A model generated the notes under the pieces. The model searched no databases, was not told the DNA's origin, and saw only the letters and a list, made by a program, of their open reading frames with translations. Below are positions 32,618 through 42,675 of a DNA stretch of 64,000 nucleotides, piece by piece (the first letter of the stretch is position 1; every line of letters starts with the position of its first letter). The stretch is from Pseudomonadota bacterium (lineage in GTDB: Bacteria > Pseudomonadota > Gammaproteobacteria > Burkholderiales > UBA9220). A program made the translations under genes and the position numbers. The DNA lies in NCBI GenBank assembly GCA_021845865.1, contig JAJZVC010000011.1, forward strand, positions 1 to 64,000. The letters run 5' to 3'.

Positions 32618-32967
32618 CACGGCTCCGTGTACTTGGCGGCGGAGCCCCGGGATTTTTCCACCGGGTACTTGCGGGCGTTGAGGGCCAGCTTGGCGTCCGC
32701 CGCCCGGGCCAGGTCGATGTCCAGCACGTCCGCCAGGCGGGTGAGGTAAATCAGGATATCCGCCGCCTCCTGAGCCACTTCCTCCCGGGTTTTCTCGTCC
32801 AGGGCGGCGCTCTGTTCCGGGCTGAGCCACTGGAAGTGTTCCACCAGCTCGGCCGCTTCGACGATCAGCGCCATGGCAAGGTTCTTCGGCGTGTGAAAAG
32901 GCTCCCACTCCCGTTCCCGGGCGAAGGCGCGGACCTTGTCGCGCAATTGAATGAAACTGTCTGCCAT
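32617..32967 (-). CDS. MazG-like nucleotide pyrophosphohydrolase
   Basis: [30 protein letters not shown]...[14 protein letters not shown]. Confidence 0.93.
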   Translation of the reverse strand: MADSFIQLRDKVRAFAREREWEPFHTPKNLAMALIVEAAELVEHFQWLSPEQSAALDEKTREEVAQEAADILIYLTRLADVLDIDLARAADAKLALNARKYPVEKSRGSAAKYTEP

Positions 32968-33078
32968 GCTGTCCCTCCTCGAAGGCCCATCATATCCCCG
33001 CCGCAACTCCTTGATAAGCCTTTTGCGGCGAGGCGCGGAACGTAATAGAATCGCCGTAATTCAAAGGGGAGGATTCTA

Positions 33079-33741
33079 ATGTCTGCGGAAGAAATCGCGA
33101 GCTATCTCAAAAACCATCCCGAATTTTTCGAGGATTATGCCGACGTGCTGGCGGATATATTCATCCCCCATCCCCACGGCGGGCGGGCTATTTCCCTCAC
33201 CGAACGGCAGATTCTGACCCTGCGGGAAAAAAACCAGCTGCTGGAGTCAAAGCTGCGGGAGCTGATCGGCTTCGGCGAGGACAACGACGCCATCAGCGAG
33301 AAGCTGCACCGCTTTGCCCTTACCCTGTTCGCGCCGAAAACCCTCGATGCCCTGGCGCAGAGCATCCGCGAGAACCTGCTGGAAATTTTCGCCATCCCCC
33401 ACGCCGCCCTGCGCATCTGGACCGGCCAACCGGACCAGCCCGGCCTGGTGGAATTTTCCGAAGTGCCCCTGGAGCTGTGCTCCTTCACCGACAACCTGAC
33501 CAACCCCCAGTGCGGCCTGGAGGCTCCCCACGGCATTCCCGGCTGGTTCGGCGAGGACGGCCCCAAGCTGCGCTCCTTCGCCCTGGTTCCCCTGCGGGCC
33601 GAAGAATCCTTCGGTCTCCTGGCCCTGGCGAGCGAGGACGAGCAGCGCTTCTATCCCGACATGGGCACCCTCTACCTGAAGCGCCTGGGGGACCTGGTGA
33701 GCGCGGCGGTGCAACGGCACCTGCTGACGGATGTCGAGTGA
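33079..33741 (+). CDS. DUF484 family protein
   Basis: IASYLKNHPEFFEDYADVLADIFIPHPHGGRAISLTERQI; upstream of xerC. Confidence 0.93.
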   Translation: MSAEEIASYLKNHPEFFEDYADVLADIFIPHPHGGRAISLTERQILTLREKNQLLESKLRELIGFGEDNDAISEKLHRFALTLFAPKTLDALAQSIRENLLEIFAIPHAALRIWTGQPDQPGLVEFSEVPLELCSFTDNLTNPQCGLEAPHGIPGWFGEDGPKLRSFALVPLRAEESFGLLALASEDEQRFYPDMGTLYLKRLGDLVSAAVQRHLLTDVE

Positions 33742-33774
33742 AAAGCCCCCGTGCTTCCGCCGCCCGCGCCCGAG

Positions 33775-33809
33775 CGTGGCTGTTGCCGCTTTAGCGGCTT
33801 GCGGCCACG
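33775..33809. repeat. nested intergenic palindrome between DUF484 gene and xerC
   Basis: CGTGGC(33775-33780)...GCCACG(33804-33809) enclosing GCCGCT-TT-AGCGGC(33785-33798). Confidence 0.7.
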
Positions 33810-33851
33810 GCCTGCCCCGCGCGGGCTGACGACGGCTCGCGGCGCTATTTC

Positions 33852-34772
33852 ATGGCGGCTTTGGATGCAAAAACCCTGAACCCCGAGGCCCGGCAGCGCC
33901 TCGACGCCTACCTGGGCCATCTCGCCGGAGAACGCCGGCTTTCCCCCCATACCGTGTCGGGTTACGGCCGCGACGTGCGCAGCCTGCTGGAGCTGGCGGG
34001 CGACATTCCCCTGGAGCAGCTGCGCAGCCATCACATCCGCCGCTTCGTCGCCCAGCTCCACGGCCGCGACCGGCACGGCAAAAGCCTGGCCCGCTACCTC
34101 AGCGCCTGGCGCGGATTCTTCGACTTCCTCGCCCGGGATTACGGCCTGGACCAGAACCCCTGCGCCGGCATCCGCCCGCCCAAGGCGCCGAAAACCCTGC
34201 CCCAGGCCCTGTCCCCCGACGAAGCCGGCCGCCTCATGGACATCGGCGACGATGACGAATTGGCGGTTCGCGACAAGGCGATCCTGGAGCTGCTCTACTC
34301 CTCCGGCCTGCGCCTGTCGGAACTGGTGGGGCTGGACTTGGCGGACCTGGACCTGGCGGACGGCAGCGTGCGGGTCACCGGCAAGGGCAACAAGACGCGC
34401 ATCGTGCCCGTGGGGCGCTTCGCCGCCGCCGCCGCCCAGGCCTGGCTGCCGTTGCGCCAGGGCATGGCCAGGGGGGAGGAGGCCGCCCTTTTCGTCGGAC
34501 GCAACGGGGCCCGCATGACCCCCCGCGCCGTTCAATACCGCCTCAAGCACTGGGCCCTGAAGCTGGGGCTGGCGGCCAACGTCCATCCCCACGTCCTGCG
34601 CCACTCCTTCGCCAGCCACGTGCTGCAGTCCAGCGGCGACCTGCGGGCGGTGCAGGAGATGCTCGGCCATGCCAGCATTTCCACCACCCAGGTCTACACC
34701 CACCTGGATTTCCAGCATCTCGCCAAGGTGTACGACGCCGCCCATCCCCGGGCGAAGAAACGCGGCGCCTGA
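33852..34772 (+). CDS. xerC: tyrosine recombinase XerC
   Basis: LYSSGLRLSELVGL, HVLRHSFASHVLQSSGDLRAVQEMLGHASISTTQVYTHLD. Confidence 0.96.
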   Translation: MAALDAKTLNPEARQRLDAYLGHLAGERRLSPHTVSGYGRDVRSLLELAGDIPLEQLRSHHIRRFVAQLHGRDRHGKSLARYLSAWRGFFDFLARDYGLDQNPCAGIRPPKAPKTLPQALSPDEAGRLMDIGDDDELAVRDKAILELLYSSGLRLSELVGLDLADLDLADGSVRVTGKGNKTRIVPVGRFAAAAAQAWLPLRQGMARGEEAALFVGRNGARMTPRAVQYRLKHWALKLGLAANVHPHVLRHSFASHVLQSSGDLRAVQEMLGHASISTTQVYTHLDFQHLAKVYDAAHPRAKKRGA

Positions 34773-34845
34773 GGGGCGGTCCCCCTTGTCATAATTCCGC
34801 GCCGGGGATTGGTTATACTGGAACCACCTCTTCCCGAGCCGCCCC

Positions 34846-35757
34846 ATGCCTACCGCCAAGCTCCCGCCGCCGCAGAAAGCCCTGCCCCCTCCCCTCGCCC
34901 CCGCCATGAGCGCGAGCAAGGCGTTCCAGGCCATTTTCGCGGCCTGCCTGGCGCAATTGGAGGCCAACCACAGCGGGGTGATGCGAGGGGAGGACATCGA
35001 GTACGTGCACCAGATGCGGGTGGCGATCCGGCGCCTGCGCTCGGCCCTCAGGCTGTTCACCGCCGTCGTCCCGGCGGAGGCCGTGCGTCCTTTCGACGAC
35101 GAACTGCGCTGGCTGGGGGGGCAGCTGGGCCAGGCCCGGGATTGGGACGTGTTCGTGGAAGAAACGCTGCCGCCGCGCTTGGCGGAGTTCCCCGCCCATG
35201 CCGGGCTGGCGGAACTGGCCCGGCGGGCGGGGGCGACGCGGCTGGAGAAGCGGGAGGCCGCCCGCTCCGCCCTGCGCTCCATCCGCTGCCGGCGCCTGCT
35301 GGCGGACCTTCGTGCCTGGATTGCCCGGGAAGCATGGCGGGAAGAGGGCGGTGCCCGCCTGGATAAGGCGGCGGTAACGCTGGCGGCCAAGCTGCTCAGC
35401 CGCCGCCACCGGGCGTTGAGAAAGCGCGGCCGCCGCTTGCCCCTGCTTCCTCCTCCCCGCCGCCATCGGGCCCGCATCGCGGCGAAGAAGCTGCGTTACG
35501 CGGTGGAGTTCTTCCTGCCCCTGTTTCCCGGCGAGCCCGGCAAGGGCTACGCGAAGCGTCTGTCGGACCTGCAGGACCTTCTCGGCGCCCTCAACGACGC
35601 TGCCGTCACCCGCCGGCTGCTCGACGAATTGGGCCCGGACACGCCGGCCGCCATCCTGGTGGGAGAGGTGGTGGATATCGCCGCGGCGGACAGCCTGGCG
35701 CGCCTGGACGAGGCCTGGGGCCAATTCCGTCGCTACCGGCCTTTCTGGGAGGAATAA
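34846..35757 (+). CDS. CHAD domain-containing protein
   Basis: YVHQMRVAIRRLRSALRLF... KKLRYAVEFF. Confidence 0.9.
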   Translation: MPTAKLPPPQKALPPPLAPAMSASKAFQAIFAACLAQLEANHSGVMRGEDIEYVHQMRVAIRRLRSALRLFTAVVPAEAVRPFDDELRWLGGQLGQARDWDVFVEETLPPRLAEFPAHAGLAELARRAGATRLEKREAARSALRSIRCRRLLADLRAWIAREAWREEGGARLDKAAVTLAAKLLSRRHRALRKRGRRLPLLPPPRRHRARIAAKKLRYAVEFFLPLFPGEPGKGYAKRLSDLQDLLGALNDAAVTRRLLDELGPDTPAAILVGEVVDIAAADSLARLDEAWGQFRRYRPFWEE

Positions 35758-35776
35758 CTTTGCTATCCTTAAGCCG

Positions 35777-35805
35777 TGGGCCCCTGGGGCCCAGTGGTTT
35801 TTTTT
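35777..35805 (+). terminator. terminator-like hairpin after CHAD gene
   Basis: TGGGCC-CCTGG-GGCCCA then GTGG TTTTTTTT. Confidence 0.55.
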
Positions 35806-35832
35806 CGCGCATGCTGAGAAGAAGGGAAGATC

Positions 35833-37347
35833 ATGTTCGAGTCCGCAGAGCTGGGCCATAAAATCGATAAGGAAACGTATAAGAGCGAGGAACCCGCCCT
35901 GCGGGAAGCCTTGCTGGAAGCGCAGATGGACACCCTGCGCCTGGCCAAGTACCCGGTGGTCATCCTCATTGGCGGGGTGGACGGCGCCGGACGGGGCGAA
36001 ACGGTCAACCTGCTCAACGAGTGGATGGACCCGCGCCATGTCCAGGTCCACGGCATGGGCGAGCCCACCGACGAGGAGCTGCAGCGGCCGCCTATGTGGC
36101 GTTTCTGGCGCGTGCTGCCGCCCAAGGGCAAGACGGGGGTGTTCCTCGGCTCCTGGTACACCGAGCCGATCCTGCAGAAGGTCTTCAGCGAAATCGACGA
36201 CGCGGCCATGGTGGAGAGCCTGGACCGGATCACCCGCTTCGAGAAGATGCTTACCGACGAAGGCGCCCTGGTGCTCAAGTTCTGGTTCCATCTTTCCAAG
36301 GAGAAGCAGAAAAAGCGCCTTTCCGACCTGGAGAAGGACCCCAAGACCCGCTGGCGGGTTACCGAGCGGGACTGGGAGCACTTCAAGATGTATGAGAAAT
36401 TCCGCGCCGTGTCGGAAATGACCATCCGCCATACCAGTTCCGCCGAGGCGCCGTGGATCATCGTCGAGGGGGCCGACCCCCGCTACCGCAGCCTGACCGT
36501 GGGCAAGATACTGCTGGAGGCCCTGAAGAAGCGCCTGGAGCAGGGGGAAGCCAAGCCGGCCGCCATTCACGCCCCGCCCCTGCTGCCTTCCATCGACAAC
36601 CTGCACATCCTGAAAACCCTGGACCTGACCCAGAAGCTGGACAAAAAGACCTACGAGGCGGAACTGGAGAAGTACCAGGGCAAGCTCAACCTCCTGTCCC
36701 GGGACCCGGATTTCAAGAAGATTTCGGTCATCGTCATGTTCGAGGGCAACGACGCCGCCGGCAAGGGCGGCGGCATCCGCCGCGTCACCAGCGCCCTGGA
36801 GGCGCGGGTGTACAACATCATCCCCATCGCCGCCCCCACCGACGAGGAGCGTGCCCAGCCCTACTTGTGGCGTTTCTGGCGGCATCTGCCGCGGCGGGGC
36901 CAGCTCACCATCTTCGACCGCTCCTGGTATGGCCGGGTGCTGGTGGAGCGCATCGAGGGCTATTGCTCGGAGGCCGACTGGATGCGGGCCTACGGCGAGA
37001 TCAACGATTTCGAGGAGCAGATGGCCGAGCATGGCGTGGTGGTGGTGAAGTTCTGGCTCTCCATCAGCAACGAGGAGCAGCTGCGCCGTTTCAAGGAGAG
37101 GGAGGATACCCCCTTCAAGCGCTTCAAGATCACCGAGGAGGACTGGCGCAACCGGGAGAAGTGGGGCGACTACGAGCGGGCGGTGTGCGACATGGTGGAG
37201 CGCACCAGCACCGACATCGCCCCCTGGACCCTGGTGGAGGCCAACGACAAGCTGTTCGCCCGCATCAAGATTCTCAAGACCCTGTGCAACCGCGTCGAGG
37301 CGGCCCTGGACAAGGTGAAGGGCAAGGAAAAGGGCAAGAAGAAATAG
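35833..37347 (+). CDS. pap: polyphosphate:AMP phosphotransferase (PPK2 class II, two fused domains)
   Basis: Duplicated PPK2 domains: VVILIGGVDGAGRGETVNLLNEWMDPR and VIVMFEGNDAAGKGGGIRRVTSALEAR. Confidence 0.93.
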   Translation: MFESAELGHKIDKETYKSEEPALREALLEAQMDTLRLAKYPVVILIGGVDGAGRGETVNLLNEWMDPRHVQVHGMGEPTDEELQRPPMWRFWRVLPPKGKTGVFLGSWYTEPILQKVFSEIDDAAMVESLDRITRFEKMLTDEGALVLKFWFHLSKEKQKKRLSDLEKDPKTRWRVTERDWEHFKMYEKFRAVSEMTIRHTSSAEAPWIIVEGADPRYRSLTVGKILLEALKKRLEQGEAKPAAIHAPPLLPSIDNLHILKTLDLTQKLDKKTYEAELEKYQGKLNLLSRDPDFKKISVIVMFEGNDAAGKGGGIRRVTSALEARVYNIIPIAAPTDEERAQPYLWRFWRHLPRRGQLTIFDRSWYGRVLVERIEGYCSEADWMRAYGEINDFEEQMAEHGVVVVKFWLSISNEEQLRRFKEREDTPFKRFKITEEDWRNREKWGDYERAVCDMVERTSTDIAPWTLVEANDKLFARIKILKTLCNRVEAALDKVKGKEKGKKK

Positions 37348-37350
37348 GCC

Positions 37351-37737
37351 CTAGCATTGCTCCCACGGCAGGCCGTCGCGGCGCCAGCCGTTGACGGTGC
37401 TGCGGCGGTGGTGGTCGTCCAGGTCGCCCTCGAAGCCGTGGAGGACGTTGTACACCTCGGCGAGGCCCGCCTCCTCCAGTTTTAGCCCCGCTTCCACCGA
37501 GCGCTTGCCGCTACGGCAGATGAGCACCACCGGGCGGTTGAAGCTGGAGGCCATTTTCACTTCGGCGACGAAGTGGGGGTTGAGGTCCCAGTCCGGGGTG
37601 TTGTACCAGGGGATGGGCAGGGCGCCCACGGGGTGGCCGACGAAGAGGAACTCCAGCTCGCTGCGCACGTCGATGAACACCGCGTCGCGGTTGGCCTGGA
37701 GGAAATCATGGGCCTCTTTGGGGGTGAGGTGCTTCAT
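37351..37737 (-). CDS. rhodanese-like domain protein
   Basis: DAVFIDVRSELEF, VVLICRSGKRSVEAG. Confidence 0.92.
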   Translation of the reverse strand: MKHLTPKEAHDFLQANRDAVFIDVRSELEFLFVGHPVGALPIPWYNTPDWDLNPHFVAEVKMASSFNRPVVLICRSGKRSVEAGLKLEEAGLAEVYNVLHGFEGDLDDHHRRSTVNGWRRDGLPWEQC

Positions 37738-37797
37738 GGCGGAATCCGACAAAACGGCTAGGTTTTAAGCATAGCCATTTTTCCGCCCGACGGGACC

Positions 37798-40344
37798 TCA
37801 GGCTTTGCCCGCCATGATGCCGTCCATCAGCTTCAGGCCGGCGAAGGCGTCCTTGGCGTAGTGGACGTTCTCCCCAACGGAATAGGCGGCGCGGCAGTCC
37901 TCCTCGACGAAGCGCCGGGTCAGGGCGGCGCCGCCGAGGATCACCGGCGTGGTCCAGCCGGTCTTGGCCATCTCCTCGATGTTTTCCTTCATGATCACGG
38001 TGGATTTCACCAGCAGGCCGGACATGCCGATGGCGTCGGCCTTGTGCTCCTCGGCGGCTTCCAGGATGGCGTGGAGGGGCTGCTTGATGCCGATGTTGAC
38101 CACCTTGTAGCCGTTGTTGGTGAGAATGATATCCACCAGGTTCTTGCCGATGTCGTGGACGTCGCCCTTCACCGTGGCCAGGACCATGGTGCCCTTGTGG
38201 CTGCCCTCGGCCTTCTCCATGAAGGGCTCCAGGTAGGCCACCGCGGCCTTCATGGTCTCGGCGCTCTGGAGTACGAAGGGGAGCTGCATCTGGCCGGAGC
38301 CGAAGAGCTCGCCCACGGTTTTCATGCCGTCCAGGAGCAGGGTGTTGATGATCTCCAGGGGCGGGTACTTGCCCATGGCCGCCTTGAGGTCGTCCTCCAG
38401 CCCCTGCTTGTCGCCGTCGACGATGCGCTGCTTGAGGGCTTCCTCCACGGTGGCGGGCTTGGCCTTCCGCACCTCCACCGCCTTGGCGTCCTTGAACATC
38501 TCCACGAATACCAGCAGGGGGTCCTTGCCGTCCTGCCAGCGGTTGAAGATCAGGTTTTCCGCCGCCACCCGGTGGGCCTCGTCGATCTTGTGCAGGGGCA
38601 TGATCTTGGAGACGTGGATGATGGCGCCGGTCATGCCCCTGGCTTGAGCGTGGGCCAGGAACACCGAGTTGAGCACGTGGCGGGCGGCGGCGTTGAGGCC
38701 GAAGCTGATGTTGGACAGGCCCAGGACGATCTGGCACTCGGGCAGTTCCTTGGCGATGCGCTCGATGGCGTCCAGGGTGTTGATGCCGTGGTTGCGGTCG
38801 GCTTCCACGCCGGTGCAGATGGTGAAGGTCAGGGGGTCGAACATCAGGTCCGACGCCGGCAGGCCGTGCCGGTTGACGGCGAAATCGTAGAGGCGGTGGG
38901 CGATGCGCAACTTGTCGTCCACCTCCTTGGCCATGCCCTCTTCGTCGATGGTCAGGGCCACCACGGCGGCGCCGAACTTCTTCGCCAGCGTGAGAATGGC
39001 GGCGGCCTTTTCCTCGCCGTCCTCGAAGTTGATGGAGTTGATGATGGATTTCCCGCCGATGAGCTTGAGGGCGGTTTCGATCACCGGCACTTCGGTGGAG
39101 TCGATCATCAGGGGCACGGAAATCTGGCCCCGGTAGCGAGAGACGAGCTCCGCCATGTCGCTGGCCTCGGGGCGGCCCACGTAGGCCACGCACACGTCCA
39201 GGGCGTGGGAGCCTTCCTTCACCTGCTCCCGGCCGACGCCCACCAGGGCGTCCCAGTTCTCCTCCGCCAGGAGGTCGCGGAATTTCTTCGAGCCGTTGGC
39301 GTTGGAGCGCTCGCCGATGGCGAACACCGCGTTCTCCTGGCGCAGGGCGGCGGCGGAATAGAGGGAGGATACCGCCGGTTCCCACTCGGGCTTACGGGCC
39401 GCGGGGGCCTGGTTCTCGCGGGCGTCGAGCATCTTGCGCACGGCGGCGATGTGGGCCGGGGTGGTGCCGCAGCAGCCGCCGACGAGGTTGACCCCGTCCT
39501 CCTCCACGAAGCGGCGGTGCCAGTCCGCGAGCTCGGCGGGAATCAGCGGGTATTCGGTCTTGCCGTCCACCAGCATGGGCAGGCCGGCGTTGGGCATGAC
39601 GGAGATGTTGCGGCGCCAGTGCTCGGCCAGCCATTTCACATGCTCGGCCATCTCCGCCGGGCCGGTGGCGCAGTTGATGCCCATGCCGTCCACGTCCAGG
39701 GCGTCGATGGCGGTGGCGGCGGCGGCGATGTCGCTGCCCACCAGCATGGTGCCGGTGGTTTCGATGGTCACCTGGACGAAAATCGGCAGATCTTCCCGGC
39801 TCATCTCGGCCCGGGCGAGCTTGCAGCCGTTCACCGCCGCCTTGATGGTCAGCAGGTCCTGGTTGGTTTCCAGGAGGAAGGCGTCGATGCCGCCCTCGAT
39901 CAGGCCCCGCGCCTGCTCGGCGTAGGAGTCCTCCAGCACGTCGTAGGGCAGGTGTCCCAGGCTCGCCAGCTTGGTGCCGGGCCCCACGGAACCGAGCACG
40001 TAGCGGGGCTGGCCGGGGGTGGCGAACTTGGCGGCGGTGGCCTGGGCGATTTCCGCCGCGCGGCGGTTGATTTCCCGGGTGCGGGGGGTGAGGTCGAACT
40101 CGGCCAGCACTACCTTGTTGGCGCCGAAGGTGTTGGTTTCCACGCAGTCCGCGCCGGCCTCGAAGTAGGCGCTGTGCACTTTCTCGACGAAGTCGGGGCG
40201 GGTCAGCACCAGCACTTCGGAGCAGTTCTCCAGGCCGAGGAAGTCTTTTTCCAGGTCCCAGGTCTCGGCCTGGATCAGGGTGCCGGTGCCGCCGTCGCAA
40301 AGCAGCACCCGTTGCTTGAGGCGTTCGAGGAAGGAAGGTTTCAT
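37798..40344 (-). CDS. metH: cobalamin-dependent methionine synthase lacking C-terminal activation domain
   Basis: Hcy, pterin and B12-binding regions (GDVHDIGKNLVDIILTNNGY) but ends at ...LKLMDGIMAGKA. Confidence 0.92.
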   Translation of the reverse strand: MKPSFLERLKQRVLLCDGGTGTLIQAETWDLEKDFLGLENCSEVLVLTRPDFVEKVHSAYFEAGADCVETNTFGANKVVLAEFDLTPRTREINRRAAEIAQATAAKFATPGQPRYVLGSVGPGTKLASLGHLPYDVLEDSYAEQARGLIEGGIDAFLLETNQDLLTIKAAVNGCKLARAEMSREDLPIFVQVTIETTGTMLVGSDIAAAATAIDALDVDGMGINCATGPAEMAEHVKWLAEHWRRNISVMPNAGLPMLVDGKTEYPLIPAELADWHRRFVEEDGVNLVGGCCGTTPAHIAAVRKMLDARENQAPAARKPEWEPAVSSLYSAAALRQENAVFAIGERSNANGSKKFRDLLAEENWDALVGVGREQVKEGSHALDVCVAYVGRPEASDMAELVSRYRGQISVPLMIDSTEVPVIETALKLIGGKSIINSINFEDGEEKAAAILTLAKKFGAAVVALTIDEEGMAKEVDDKLRIAHRLYDFAVNRHGLPASDLMFDPLTFTICTGVEADRNHGINTLDAIERIAKELPECQIVLGLSNISFGLNAAARHVLNSVFLAHAQARGMTGAIIHVSKIMPLHKIDEAHRVAAENLIFNRWQDGKDPLLVFVEMFKDAKAVEVRKAKPATVEEALKQRIVDGDKQGLEDDLKAAMGKYPPLEIINTLLLDGMKTVGELFGSGQMQLPFVLQSAETMKAAVAYLEPFMEKAEGSHKGTMVLATVKGDVHDIGKNLVDIILTNNGYKVVNIGIKQPLHAILEAAEEHKADAIGMSGLLVKSTVIMKENIEEMAKTGWTTPVILGGAALTRRFVEEDCRAAYSVGENVHYAKDAFAGLKLMDGIMAGKA

Positions 40345-40392
40345 GGGGAAGCGGAAAGCAGCGGTTGAACGGGGCGCCGCCAAGGGCGCGGG

Positions 40393-41340
40393 TTAGTCAG
40401 CCGCTATTTTAATGCAATTCCGCCCCGACCGCTTGGCCTCGTAGAGCGCGTTGTCCGCGCGGCTGATGAGATTTTGGCCGCTTTCATCCGCTTTGAGCTG
40501 CGCGATGCCGGCGCTGAAGGAGGTGGCGATTTTATTGTTGTCGCACTGGAGCGGGGTGGCGGTCACCGTGGCGCGCAGCCGGTCCACGACGAACCAGGCG
40601 CCGTTGAGGTCGGTGCCGGGAAGGATGATGAGGAATTCCTCGCCGCCGTAGCGGACCAGGACGTCGGTTTCCCGCTGCGCCTGGCGCATCAGGGTGGCGA
40701 GGTGGACCAGCACCTTGTCGCCGGTTTCGTGGCCGTAACGGTCGTTGAGCTGCTTGAAATGGTCCAGGTCCAGCATGGCCAACGACAGGGGGGTGCCGTA
40801 GTGGTGGGCGTGTTCCACTTCCCGGGCCAGGGCCAATTCCATGCCGCGGCGGTTCTGAATGCCGGTGAGGGCGTCCTCGTGGGCCATGCGGCGGGTTTCC
40901 TGCAGTTCGGTCTTGATTTGTTCCAAGGCCTCGCGGGTGACCAGCAGGCCGTCGTAGGTGTCCTCGGTGGTGGCGAGAATGGAGTCGGTGCTGTTGAGGA
41001 TGGAGGCGAGCAGCTTCAGCATCGCCTGTTTTTCCTCCGCCCGGGTCAAGTCGCTCACCTTGGCGCGGATTTCCTCGTTGCGGGTATTCAGGCCCTGGGC
41101 CAGTTGGGAGGCGCGGTCGGCAACGCTGTCGAGGATGCGGTCCACCTCTTCGAGCAAATGGGGGTCGATGGCAGGCGGGGCGTTTCCTGGCTTTCCTCCA
41201 GGGGGGGTGCCGCCGAGGATGTCGTAGTAATGCAGCGCATAGTTTTCGGGCGTAGGGGGCAATCCCAGCTCGGAAAGACGGTACAGGGCCGCCTTCGCGA
41301 CGTCGGTGATGGTTTGAGGTTTCTTGGTCTTGGGGGGCAT
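40393..41340 (-). CDS. GGDEF diguanylate cyclase
   Basis: LVRYGGEEFLIILPG. Confidence 0.93.
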   Translation of the reverse strand: MPPKTKKPQTITDVAKAALYRLSELGLPPTPENYALHYYDILGGTPPGGKPGNAPPAIDPHLLEEVDRILDSVADRASQLAQGLNTRNEEIRAKVSDLTRAEEKQAMLKLLASILNSTDSILATTEDTYDGLLVTREALEQIKTELQETRRMAHEDALTGIQNRRGMELALAREVEHAHHYGTPLSLAMLDLDHFKQLNDRYGHETGDKVLVHLATLMRQAQRETDVLVRYGGEEFLIILPGTDLNGAWFVVDRLRATVTATPLQCDNNKIATSFSAGIAQLKADESGQNLISRADNALYEAKRSGRNCIKIAAD

Positions 41341-41474
41341 GTCGTCTCCCCAGCCCTAAATGCGCGGCTTTAGAGCCAGAAAAATTACTAGACTCTAGTT
41401 ATCTGTATAGCATATATGACAGGGGCATTCCAATTCCGGCTGGAATGCCAAAGGAGAGGCTTCCGGCCCGACGG

Positions 41475-42626
41475 CTACAGGGCGTAGCGCTTGTCGCCCC
41501 GGGCGAAGCCGGAGAGCGGCGGCGCGATGCCCCGGCCGAGGGCGATGGCCTTGAACAGCTCCCCCATCTCCGCCGGACTTAGCAAGCGCTGGGCCTGGTT
41601 GGCCAGGGGCAGGTAGGCCGCCGCGTCGAGGGGGGAAACCTCGGCCAGGAGGTCGGTGAGGCCGCAGTTGAGCAGGAAGTGGGCCTGGCTGGTATAGCCC
41701 AGGAGGTCGAGGCCGGCCACCATGCCCGCCTCGGCAATGGCGCTGAAATCCACGTGGACGGTGATGTCCTGCAGGCCGGGGAGATAAAAGGGGTCACCGT
41801 GGGCATGGTGGCGATAGTGGCACATGAGGGTGCCTTGGCGGCGCTGGGGATGGTAGTACTCGGCGCGACCGAAGCCGTAGTCGAGGAACAGCAGCACGCC
41901 CCGTTCCAGGCGCTCTCCCAGGGCGCGCGCCAGGTCCGGCGCCGCCAGGCCGATTTCGCTGACGTAGCCGTCGGCGGCGTCGATTTTTCTGGCGGCGTCG
42001 CGCAGCGCCGGATTCTCGGCGGGATGCTCCCGCCAGGCGAATTTTCCGTTCTCCACGGCGACGCCGCGCTCGAAGATTTTTCCGTCTTGCCAGGCAACTA
42101 CATGGGCCGGCAGGGCGTCTAACAGTTCATTGCCCAGGATCAAGCCGGTGAACGTGTCCGGCAGTCCGGCCAGCCATTCCACCCGGTCAACCCAATGGGG
42201 GACCTCCCGGGCCAGGAAGTCATGCTGGCGCTGCTGCAGGTCGGGGCTGGCCTCGAGGATAGCGTAACGGCGGGGAGGGCGGCCGAGGGTTTCCAATTCC
42301 AAGAGGAGGTCGCGGGCCAGCTTGCCCGTGCCGGCGCCGATCTCCAGGATGTCGCCGCCCGTGGCCTCCAGCACTTGGGCCGTCTGCCGGGCCAGGGCGC
42401 GGCCGAAGAGGACGGACAGTTCCGGGGCGGTGACGAAATCCCCTTCCGTCCCCAGCTTGTGGGCGCCGGCGGCGTAATAGCCGAGGCCGGGGGCATAAAG
42501 GGCCAGGTCCATGAAACGGGCGAAGGGCAGCCAACCCCCGGCGGCGGCGATTTCCTCCCCGATCAGGGCGGCCAGCCGCTCGCTGTGGCGCTGGGCTTCC
42601 GGGCTGGGGGCGGGTAGAGGGGCCAT
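41475..42626 (-). CDS. SAM-dependent methyltransferase (MidA/NDUFAF7 family)
   Basis: FMDLALYAPGLGYYAAG, EIGAGTGKLARDLL. Confidence 0.88.
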   Translation of the reverse strand: MAPLPAPSPEAQRHSERLAALIGEEIAAAGGWLPFARFMDLALYAPGLGYYAAGAHKLGTEGDFVTAPELSVLFGRALARQTAQVLEATGGDILEIGAGTGKLARDLLLELETLGRPPRRYAILEASPDLQQRQHDFLAREVPHWVDRVEWLAGLPDTFTGLILGNELLDALPAHVVAWQDGKIFERGVAVENGKFAWREHPAENPALRDAARKIDAADGYVSEIGLAAPDLARALGERLERGVLLFLDYGFGRAEYYHPQRRQGTLMCHYRHHAHGDPFYLPGLQDITVHVDFSAIAEAGMVAGLDLLGYTSQAHFLLNCGLTDLLAEVSPLDAAAYLPLANQAQRLLSPAEMGELFKAIALGRGIAPPLSGFARGDKRYAL

Positions 42627-42675
42627 GGGGGATGTGGTAAATTGCGGCGGAACCAAAACGAAGGCGGACTATATC

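Noticed and set aside
37861-40368. 835-aa plus-strand ORF opposite metH
   Set aside because: Antisense shadow ORF; metH motifs are clear on the other strand.
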